NCBI GenBank assembly: GCA_030041295.1 | Contig: JASHOD010000097.1 | Coordinates: forward strand, 1-37,364 | Direction of reading: 5' to 3' | DNA length: 37,364 nucleotides | From: Nitrososphaerales archaeon | GTDB taxonomy: Archaea; Thermoproteota; Nitrososphaeria; Nitrososphaerales; CADDZS01 | Part shown: piece by piece, positions 30,929 through 37,364 of the stretch | How the letters are laid out: each line of letters opens with the position of its first letter | How positions within the stretch are numbered: the stretch's first letter is position 1 | The notes under the pieces: generated by a model | The model's database searches: none | What the model was told of the DNA's origin: nothing | The model's input: only the letters and a program-made list of their open reading frames with translations | Position numbers and translations under genes: made by a program

Positions 30929-32581
30929 ATGACAAGGGACATGGTAGAAACTGCACTTCAAGGCACAATTGAGATTCTCGCTCCCGTGACTCCGGCGTTT
31001 TCGGAGATCCTTACTCCTGAATCAATGGAATTCACTGCGTCTCTGGTCCGTACATTTTCGTCTCAGCGAGACAAATTGTTGGAACTTAGGGCATGGCGAC
31101 AGTTGAAGATCGACAAAGGAGAGCTTCCTAATTTTCCTAAAGAGACCGAAGAGATTAGGAAGAGCTCATGGAAGATAGGCGACATCCCGACAGACCTACT
31201 TGATCGTAGGGTCGAAATAACGGGTCCATCGGGCGATACAAAAATGATGATCAATGCACTCAATTCTGGCGCAAATGTCTACATGACTGATTTTGAGGAT
31301 TCTCAATCCCCAACTTGGGAACAAACGATTCAGGGCCAGATTAATACGAGGGATGCGATTAGAGGTATCATATCGTACACGAGCCCTGAGGGAAAGAAGT
31401 ATGCTCTAAAAGAAAAAACTGCTACCCTTGTCGTTCGACCTCGCGGGTTGCATCTTCTTGAAAAACATGTCGAGGTTGAGGGAAAAGCTGTCCCTGCTTC
31501 CATATTTGACTTCGCTCTTTTCGTCTTCCATAATTGGAAAGAGTTGCAGAACAAGGGAACTGCCCCCTATCTCTACTTGCCGAAGATGGAAAGTTATCTT
31601 GAGGCTCGATGGTGGAATGAAATGATCAGGTTGACCGAGCAGGAGCTTGGTCTAAAACACGGTACCATCAAAGTGACGGCCCTGATTGAGACAATGCTTG
31701 CAGGGTTTGAGATGGACGAAATTCTATACGAGTTGAGAGATCATATCGTAGGTCTTAATTGCGGGAGATGGGATTACATTTTCAGTTTTATCAAGAAATT
31801 CAGAAACGATCCACAATTCGTTTTGCCGAACAGAGCTGAGGTCACCATGGACAAGGCCTTCCTTTCTGCCTATGTCGACTTGCTCATAAAGACCTGTCAT
31901 CGCAGGGGTGCTTTTGCGATGGGAGGAATGTCCGCCTTCATCCCAATCAAGAATAACGAGGAGGCGAATAGGATTGCCTTCGAGCAAGTCCGAAAGGACA
32001 AGGAAAGAGAACTAAGGGCTGGCCATGACGGAACTTGGGTAGCTCATCCCGGTCTCGTTGAGGTCGCAAAACGGGTATTCGACCGAGGAATGATAGGTGC
32101 AAACCAGCTCTCGAACCTGCGCGAAGATGTCACGGTTTCACGAGAAGATCTTCTCAATATTCCGAAGGGAAAAATCAGCGAAGAGGGAATCAGGACTAAC
32201 ATCAGAGTGGGGATCCAGTACCTCGAAGCTTGGCTCAGGGGCAAGGGATGCGTGCCATTGTATAATCTAATGGAAGACGCGGCGACAGCGGAAATTTGTC
32301 GGGCGCAACTCTGGCAGTGGATTCATCACAAGGCTATCATGAGTGACGGAGGAAGGGTTTCAGAATTATTGGTGAAGTCGCTTATGAAGCAAGAGCTCGA
32401 AAAGCTTGCTCAAAGAATTGGAGATCAGCAATTTCACTCAGGACAGTATCTGCTTGCCAGCGAAATTTTCGGCCGACTGATCGCAAAGTCCGAATTTCCA
32501 GAGTTTCTTACTAATGTATCATACGAGCATCTTTTGTCCTTGGAGAAATCTCGACCTAAACTTTTCGAGGCTGATTTCTAA
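30929..32581 (+). CDS. aceB: Malate synthase (glyoxylate bypass)
   Basis: Condenses glyoxylate and acetyl-CoA to malate. The family signature RDHIVGLNCGRWDYIFS is intact at about 270-286, and the acid/base residues sit in the expected TIM-barrel positions, for example PRGLHLLEKHV (about 169-179). At 550 aa it has the size of malate synthase A rather than the 720-aa G form. The start is ATG 30929; a second ATG follows at codon 5. It lies 46 bases before isocitrate lyase, so the two form one operon that supplies a bypass of the decarboxylating TCA steps for growth on acetyl units. Confidence 0.93.
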   Translation: MTRDMVETALQGTIEILAPVTPAFSEILTPESMEFTASLVRTFSSQRDKLLELRAWRQLKIDKGELPNFPKETEEIRKSSWKIGDIPTDLLDRRVEITGPSGDTKMMINALNSGANVYMTDFEDSQSPTWEQTIQGQINTRDAIRGIISYTSPEGKKYALKEKTATLVVRPRGLHLLEKHVEVEGKAVPASIFDFALFVFHNWKELQNKGTAPYLYLPKMESYLEARWWNEMIRLTEQELGLKHGTIKVTALIETMLAGFEMDEILYELRDHIVGLNCGRWDYIFSFIKKFRNDPQFVLPNRAEVTMDKAFLSAYVDLLIKTCHRRGAFAMGGMSAFIPIKNNEEANRIAFEQVRKDKERELRAGHDGTWVAHPGLVEVAKRVFDRGMIGANQLSNLREDVTVSREDLLNIPKGKISEEGIRTNIRVGIQYLEAWLRGKGCVPLYNLMEDAATAEICRAQLWQWIHHKAIMSDGGRVSELLVKSLMKQELEKLAQRIGDQQFHSGQYLLASEIFGRLIAKSEFPEFLTNVSYEHLLSLEKSRPKLFEADF

Positions 32582-32627
32582 ACATCATCGTAACATTCCG
32601 CTCATGATCTATGAAAGATTGTAGGAA

Positions 32628-33971
32628 ATGGAGAAAAACAAAATGATGACTGAGCTGGCTAATCGGGACAAACAAATTCAGAGGATAGAAGATTCTTGGA
32701 ATACGAAGCGGTTTGAGGGAATCGAAAGGCCGTATTCCGCCGGGGATGTCTTTAGGCTGCGAGGATCCCTAGTTATTGAACATACTTTTGCTAAAATGGG
32801 TTCCGAAAAGTTATGGAAGATGCTCAATGACGAACCTTACGTAGCGGCGCTCGGCGCATTGACCGGCAACCAAGCCTTACAAATGGTTCAAGCCGGTTTG
32901 AAGGCGATATATCTCAGCGGTTGGCAAGTCGCCGCAGACGCAAACCTTGTGGGCCACATGTATCCAGATCAGAGTCTTTATCCTTCCAACAGTGTTCCAC
33001 AGGTCGTGAGGAGGATCAATCAGGCCTTCCAGAGGGCAGATCAGATTCAACACGCTGAAGGAAATACCAGCATCGATTGGTTTGCTCCGATTCTAGCAGA
33101 TGCTGAAGCCGGTTTCGGCGGGCCCTTGAACGTGTTCGAGTTGACCAAAACGATGATCGAAGAAGGAGCTGCAGGCATCCACTACGAAGATCAACTATCT
33201 TCGGAAAAGAAATGCGGCCACTTGGGAGGGAAGGTGCTCGTTCCGACTACACAATTTATTCGGAATCTTGTAGCAGCTCGTTTAGCAGCCGACGTATCGG
33301 GTGTTCCTGCAATAATAATGGCACGAACTGACGCTAATGGAGCTAGACTCATCACGAGTGATGTCGATCCTCGCGACCAAGAATTCTTGACGGGCGAGAG
33401 GACCGCGGAAGGTTTCTTCAGACTAAATGGCGGTCTTGACGTTGCAATTGCTAGGGGCATAGCAGCCGCGCCATTCGCCGATTTGATATGGTGTGAAACG
33501 GCCAAACCAGATCTGGAAGAGGCGCGTAGGTTCGCAGACGGCATACACAAGGCCTACCCAAAGAAAATGCTAGCTTACAATTGCTCTCCCTCTTTTAATT
33601 GGGAGAAGAATCTACAGCCTGATGAAATCAGAACTTTTCAGAAAGAGCTCGGAAACATGGGATACAAATTCCAGTTCATCACTTTGGCTGGTTTCCATGC
33701 CTTAAACTATTCCATGTTCGAACTTGCCTCTGGCTATGCGAGTGAAGGGATGCCGGCGTACGTCAAACTTCAGAAGAAAGAAGTCGAGTTTGCAAACGAG
33801 GGATACGCCGCTGTAAGGCATCAGAAATTTGTCGGGACAGAATATTTCGATGCTATATCACAGGTCGTCTCGTCGGGAGCATGTTCGACAACCGCTATGG
33901 AAGGTTCGACCGAGAGGACCCAATTTGGCGAAAGACTCCATGAAGAAAAAGAGATAGTTACTGAACCCTAG
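32628..33971 (+). CDS. aceA: Isocitrate lyase (glyoxylate bypass)
   Basis: Cleaves isocitrate to glyoxylate and succinate. The active-site KKCGH is at 194-198 with the catalytic cysteine C196, and [17 protein letters not shown] (about 156-172) binds magnesium and substrate. The length of 447 aa is typical of the short, prokaryotic form. ATG 32628 is used; two further methionines follow at 6 and 7. It is the second gene of the aceB-aceA pair. Downstream, the inverted repeat at 34028-34069 separates it from the L38e-like gene. Confidence 0.94.
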   Translation: MEKNKMMTELANRDKQIQRIEDSWNTKRFEGIERPYSAGDVFRLRGSLVIEHTFAKMGSEKLWKMLNDEPYVAALGALTGNQALQMVQAGLKAIYLSGWQVAADANLVGHMYPDQSLYPSNSVPQVVRRINQAFQRADQIQHAEGNTSIDWFAPILADAEAGFGGPLNVFELTKTMIEEGAAGIHYEDQLSSEKKCGHLGGKVLVPTTQFIRNLVAARLAADVSGVPAIIMARTDANGARLITSDVDPRDQEFLTGERTAEGFFRLNGGLDVAIARGIAAAPFADLIWCETAKPDLEEARRFADGIHKAYPKKMLAYNCSPSFNWEKNLQPDEIRTFQKELGNMGYKFQFITLAGFHALNYSMFELASGYASEGMPAYVKLQKKEVEFANEGYAAVRHQKFVGTEYFDAISQVVSSGACSTTAMEGSTERTQFGERLHEEKEIVTEP

Positions 33972-34027
33972 TTCGCCTTTTCCTAGGGAATACCTGAGGC
34001 AGATAATAACCTGGAATTCTCTCACTG

Positions 34028-34069
34028 AGCTAATCTTAAAGATACAGCCCCGCAAGAGTAAGATTAGCT
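34028..34069. promoter_or_regulatory. Perfect 11-bp inverted repeat between aceA and the L38e gene
   Basis: AGCTAATCTTA (34028-34038) and TAAGATTAGCT (34059-34069) pair perfectly across 20 bases. A second pair, CCCGC near 34049 and GCGGG near 34081, is interleaved. The site is 57 bases after the aceA stop and 51 before the next ATG, so it may be a terminator-like hairpin for aceA or an operator for the L38e-like gene. Confidence 0.45.
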
Positions 34070-34119
34070 TCCTGCAACTTCGCGGGACGCATGTTCAACA
34101 GGAAAATTGAGATAGGAAA

Positions 34120-34383
34120 ATGCCCAAGATAATCAGCAATGCAGAGGAATTTGAAAGGATTAAGCCCAGAGCTTCCGAAGTCAGAATCGTAAGATCTCAA
34201 AAAGCAGTCAAGATTAAACTAAGAACTCCTGCGTATCTCTACACCTACTCAACGAATTCGGACGAGGCCGACGATCTGATCAAAGGTCTCAAAGACATCG
34301 AGGTAATAGAATTCGGTGGAACAAAGAAGAAGAGCGAAGAGAAAGATTCCGACCGGCATAAAAAGGTCGGAAATGAATCATAG
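34120..34383 (+). CDS. rpl38e: Ribosomal protein L38e-like
   Basis: An 87-aa protein whose first 65 residues fit eukaryotic/archaeal large-subunit protein L38e. It starts MPKIISNAEEFERIKPRA, with the core VRIVRSQKAVKIKLRTPAYL at about 21-40 followed by YTYSTNSDEADDLIKGL. The VKIKLR-x-YLYT pattern is the family's hallmark. The last 20 residues are a charged tail absent from the usual 70-residue form. L38e occurs in some archaeal lineages, including Thaumarchaeota. It starts with ATG at 34120. Confidence 0.72.
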   Translation: MPKIISNAEEFERIKPRASEVRIVRSQKAVKIKLRTPAYLYTYSTNSDEADDLIKGLKDIEVIEFGGTKKKSEEKDSDRHKKVGNES

Positions 34384-34402
34384 ATCACCTAATTTTCTTC
34401 TT

Positions 34403-34975
34403 TTATCGTCCTTCTATCCGCAACTTTCTTTTGCAGTCATCGCACAATAGCGGAAGCTTTTGATCGACTTCCTCGAGCGTGTTCGAAAAAGCCATAATGC
34501 ATGTTCTATTTTCGCAATGAGCGAGTCCTCCGAGATGTCCAATCTCATGGGCAGCTTCTTTGAATATTCTCTCCTTGATTTGAGAAGGAGTCACATTTTC
34601 GTCTCTCAAGGTCAATCTTGAGGTCGAAAGGATACCGATTCCCATCTCGCGATTTGCTAGACCAAAAACAAAGTGCATTTTATTCATGAACAGATCGTGC
34701 CTCGTCACGACTAGAGAATATCGGGGGTTCTCGTCCGAAGACTTTAGGGTATTCTTCGCATACATGATTACTTTGACTGCGTCTCTTTGGTTTCTTTGCT
34801 TTTCCAGTTCAGAAATGTCGGATGTAATGAAAGCGTCGCTCGCGAAGTTTGGCTCAAGGCCGTAAAGTATTGCAGCGGATTCTAAACTGTCTCTGAATTG
34901 AGAAATATCGTGTCCCTCATAGCTAAGAATAGTCACTTCTCGATTTTTCCGAACGCTAGATGTAGGTCTAGACAT
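34403..34975 (-). CDS. amzA: Archaemetzincin, zinc metalloprotease
   Basis: A 190-aa protease with the extended metzincin motif HEIGHLGGLAHC (H143, E144, H147, H153). The archaemetzincin-specific cysteine set follows: C154, C159 (NRTC), C178 and C181 (CDDC), which binds a second zinc. M161 is in the expected Met-turn place. All ligands are intact. The ATG at 34975 overlaps the stop of the beta-CASP RNase gene by eight bases, so the two are co-transcribed leftward. Substrates of this family are poorly known. Confidence 0.9.
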   Translation of the reverse strand: MSRPTSSVRKNREVTILSYEGHDISQFRDSLESAAILYGLEPNFASDAFITSDISELEKQRNQRDAVKVIMYAKNTLKSSDENPRYSLVVTRHDLFMNKMHFVFGLANREMGIGILSTSRLTLRDENVTPSQIKERIFKEAAHEIGHLGGLAHCENRTCIMAFSNTLEEVDQKLPLLCDDCKRKLRIEGR

Positions 34976-36230
34976 TTACAGTATCTCCGTCTTGCGGAGC
35001 AGTTGCATCCAAGCCAAATCGTTCCGAAATCTCACTAGCGAATTTCTCACAGGAATCGCCATCACCATGAACGGCATAGACCTTGGGTCGCCCTTTGACA
35101 TGCTCGAATATCTCGAACAGTTCGCTCCGCCCGGCGTGTCCTGAAAAATCGAATCGCCTAATTTCGGCCTTTACTTTTGTTGTTTTTCCGTTTGTTATTG
35201 TGAGGCCTCTTTCGAGGAGGGTCCTGCCGGGGCTACCGGGTACCTGAAAGGCCACAATCGAAATTCCGTTCCTAGATTCTGTAGATATCTCTCTATTATA
35301 GAAAACGGAAGCTCCGCCGGCAAGCATGCCCGCTGGAGAAATTATCACGCATGGGTGCCTCACAATTTTCCTCCTATGGGCCCATCCGCTCACAACTTCG
35401 ATATTTTCCATCGTCTTCCTAAAGAGCTCAGGATCGCGTAACCACTCTTGGTTTCTAAATAATACCTCGTTTACCTTAAGGGCCATCCCGTCCATGACAA
35501 CAATATGCTTGAAATTCCTGGAGCGAAGCAGACAGGCTATCTCTTGGGCTCTGCCAACCGAGAAAGCCGGAACGAGGAGGATACCGCCTCTTTCGACCAC
35601 CTCATTTGCGTAACCAACGAATGTTTCTTCGATTTTACCTCTAGGTTCATGGTCGGTTTGCGAATAAGTACTTTCAACCACAACCGCATCCAATTCACCG
35701 CCAAAATCAAGGTCTGCCCCTTTCAGCAGTTGACTATCTCTGAGATTGATGTCTCCTGTGTAAAGCATTCTTCGGCCGTCGTTTTCTGTAACTATCGTGG
35801 CCCCTCCCGGGATATGCCCGGAATTTCTGAACTCTGATCTGAATTCGCTATTAGCCTGAAACATCTGGTTCAAAGACACTCTTCGAGTGCTTTTTGACAT
35901 GGTCAACAGATCTTCGTATTCGAAAGGTAAGAAAAAGCCTGACAGCTTTATGAAATCCTCGAGAAGAATCATTGAAATTTCAAGCGTTACACCGGTCGTG
36001 AATAGGTCGAGTCCTTCCCTTAGGAAAAAAAGGGGTACGCCACCAGAATGGTCGAGATGGGCGTGAGTCAGCAAGATCGAGTCAATCTCTCGAGGCTTGA
36101 CATGCATCGGAAAAGAAGGCTCTCTTCCTGTGTGCGAACCGTAATCCAGTAGGATTCCAGAGCGCTCCCCCTTTAGAAGAAGAGCGGACTTGCCAACTTC
36201 CCTAGCTCCGCCCAGAAATGTGATTTGCAA
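34968..36230 (-). CDS. Beta-CASP metallo-beta-lactamase RNase (aCPSF2-like)
   Basis: A 420-aa RNA-processing nuclease. The metallo-beta-lactamase metal motif THAHLDH gives H56, H58, D60 and H61. The beta-CASP part follows with VPAFSVGRAQE (about 223-233), ISPAGML (about 300) and FSGHAGRSEL (about 364-373), the latter carrying the motif B/C histidines. No N-terminal KH domains are present, so it fits aCPSF2 or an RNase J-like form rather than the KH-bearing aCPSF1. The start is TTG at 36230. Its last codons overlap the archaemetzincin gene. Confidence 0.85.
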   Translation of the reverse strand: MQITFLGGAREVGKSALLLKGERSGILLDYGSHTGREPSFPMHVKPREIDSILLTHAHLDHSGGVPLFFLREGLDLFTTGVTLEISMILLEDFIKLSGFFLPFEYEDLLTMSKSTRRVSLNQMFQANSEFRSEFRNSGHIPGGATIVTENDGRRMLYTGDINLRDSQLLKGADLDFGGELDAVVVESTYSQTDHEPRGKIEETFVGYANEVVERGGILLVPAFSVGRAQEIACLLRSRNFKHIVVMDGMALKVNEVLFRNQEWLRDPELFRKTMENIEVVSGWAHRRKIVRHPCVIISPAGMLAGGASVFYNREISTESRNGISIVAFQVPGSPGRTLLERGLTITNGKTTKVKAEIRRFDFSGHAGRSELFEIFEHVKGRPKVYAVHGDGDSCEKFASEISERFGLDATAPQDGDTVNV

Positions 36231-36470
36231 ATTGTTTAGATCAAGTTCCTATTTGCTCAGTTTTAGATTTGTACAATCGTTTTCTTGCGAGAGACATTCA
36301 TTTTTGAGATCATCCGAATTTAGGGAGCTTCGGCGTAGAAGAAGAGGAACAATATTCAGTTCTATATGTTTAAAATTGCTTTAAAGAGACGTTTTGGATA
36401 GTAGAGCGCCCGAACACTTTTCAAGCTCGCGCGTTTCCTTCATTATTAGAATAAACAAAAAGGTGTACTA

Positions 36471-37172
36471 ATGACTTTCGAGGTGATACCTGCCGATGCC
36501 CGCTTTGCAAATACGGTGTTGCTAACTGGTTTTCATGGCATAGGCTATGCTGGTTACTGGACAATCAAGTACCTGGTACAAAAACTCGAAGCAAAGCGAA
36601 TTGCATTCGTCGATTCCGAGACGGTTTCACCGGTAGGCTCGACAAATCAGGGGAAGCTCGTAACGCCTTACGAATTCTTCCAAAAAGATGACCTCACGAT
36701 ATTCAAGGTAGAGGTTCCACCATACCGAGGCGCCGAAATTGAATTTTACAGGAAATTGTCTGAATGGGTCACAAAAGCTCAGTTCAAAGAGGTGGCTCTG
36801 GTTGGAGGCCTTGATCTGAGTCTGCGCAACGATGATTCGTCTTATAGACTTGTTCACACGAGCTCATACTCACCTAGCGGATTTCTGAAAGAGGCGAAAC
36901 TTCTGGAGGACGATCAGATTATCGTCGGGCCTGTCGCCATTATGCTAAATTATTTTGAAGCTCATGACTTCCCCGCGTACGCGATTTTGGCATATTCGAG
37001 TACGGATCGGGTAGATCCGAGAGCCGCAGTCGCATCGATTGACATTCTCTCAAGATGTTATGGTTTCAAAGTAGACGTCGAACCGCTTCTCAAGGGAGCC
37101 GAAGTAGTGGAAACGGAAATAACTAAACAGCAAGACAGAAAGATCGGAAGGTCCGAGTCAATCTATACTTGA
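36471..37172 (+). CDS. PAC2-family protein (proteasome assembly chaperone-like)
   Basis: A 233-aa protein of the PAC2 family. The opening LLTGFHGIGYAGYWTIKYLV (about 17-36) has the glycine-rich first strand and helix. The middle VEVPPYRGAEIEFYRKLSEW (about 80-99) and the strand EVALVGGLDL (about 108-117) are typical. The remainder, through AYAILAYSSTDRVDPRAAVA, completes the fold. Archaeal PAC2 homologues are linked to proteasome assembly or act as enzymes of unknown substrate, and this one cannot be told apart. ATG at 36471 follows an AAAAAGGTG ribosome-binding-like stretch. Confidence 0.8.
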   Translation: MTFEVIPADARFANTVLLTGFHGIGYAGYWTIKYLVQKLEAKRIAFVDSETVSPVGSTNQGKLVTPYEFFQKDDLTIFKVEVPPYRGAEIEFYRKLSEWVTKAQFKEVALVGGLDLSLRNDDSSYRLVHTSSYSPSGFLKEAKLLEDDQIIVGPVAIMLNYFEAHDFPAYAILAYSSTDRVDPRAAVASIDILSRCYGFKVDVEPLLKGAEVVETEITKQQDRKIGRSESIYT

Positions 37173-37285
37173 CACGAGCTCGCGAACGTATCTCTTGATA
37201 ATCTGTTAATTGGTCACTTACAATACTATTTTCGTTCTGCATAGTAGTATTAGGATTAGAGTATCTTTAAGGCCCTTTCGGTACT

Positions 37286-37364
37286 GTGTCGAAAAGTAGA
37301 GGGCGTGATAATGATCGTTATTATTGTAGGATAATTATCGGCGTTGTTGTTTGCGTATTGGATG
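37286..37364 (+). CDS. Partial gene at window edge, possible membrane protein
   Basis: From GTG 37286 a frame runs to the window end with 26 codons: a basic, polar start (SKSRGRDNDRYY) followed by a hydrophobic run (IIIGVVVCVL) that could be a membrane anchor. A TTTAAGG box lies about 20 bases upstream. It could equally be a chance frame in the intergenic DNA after the PAC2 gene. Confidence 0.3.
   Translation, partial: MSKSRGRDNDRYYCRIIIGVVVCVLD

Overview
The window looks like chromosomal DNA of a Thaumarchaeota/Nitrososphaeria-type archaeon. Archaeal markers are a LysW/ArgW carrier protein with a LysX/ArgX ligase, an L38e-like ribosomal protein, archaemetzincin, a beta-CASP RNase of the aCPSF2 type, a PAC2-family protein, an AbrB-PhoU fusion, a membrane-anchored double cupredoxin, many TTG/GTG starts and TATA-led promoters close to start codons. 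The adjacent malate synthase and isocitrate lyase genes (a complete glyoxylate bypass) and a molybdenum-hydroxylase large subunit point to a heterotrophic or mixotrophic member rather than a typical ammonia oxidiser. That last step is inference.

Region 1 (about 0.6-5.2 kb) is the most interesting part: an AT-rich, casposon-like element. A solo Cas1 with E155/H225/D236 and a C-terminal helix-turn-helix (a casposase) is transcribed leftward from a 386-bp control region with phased repeats. Rightward runs a tight operon: ribbon-helix-helix regulator, P-loop ATPase, small basic protein, a small protein resembling a minimal archaeo-eukaryotic primase, a PD-(D/E)xK nuclease and an HNH nuclease. No family B DNA polymerase, cas2 or CRISPR array is present. 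Terminal inverted repeats and target duplication were not found by eye.

Region 2 (about 5.2-15.9 kb) is accessory, gene-poor DNA with decay. It holds a broken gene, a SnoaL-like pseudogene, low-complexity purine or GTGT-rich tracts, a short repeat family built on TTTAGGGCAT, and the decayed C-terminus of a second casposase at 9.86-10.1 kb. Intact genes include the double cupredoxin, two SRPBCC proteins, a membrane protein, an RHH regulator divergent from a V4R protein with an inverted repeat between them, a CBS-pair protein and a zinc-ribbon protein.

Region 3 (15.9-37.2 kb) is dense core metabolism. Arginine genes are arranged as ACT-domain protein-argF leftward and argG-argH-lysW-argX rightward, sharing a divergent promoter with an inverted repeat. 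There follow polyphosphate kinase 2; a molybdenum hydroxylase with moaA and a MobA/MocA-like nucleotidyltransferase; a DHH phosphoesterase; a CPBP-like membrane protein; AbrB-PhoU; the glyoxylate bypass pair; L38e; archaemetzincin with beta-CASP RNase; and a PAC2 protein. The window ends inside a possible small membrane-protein gene.
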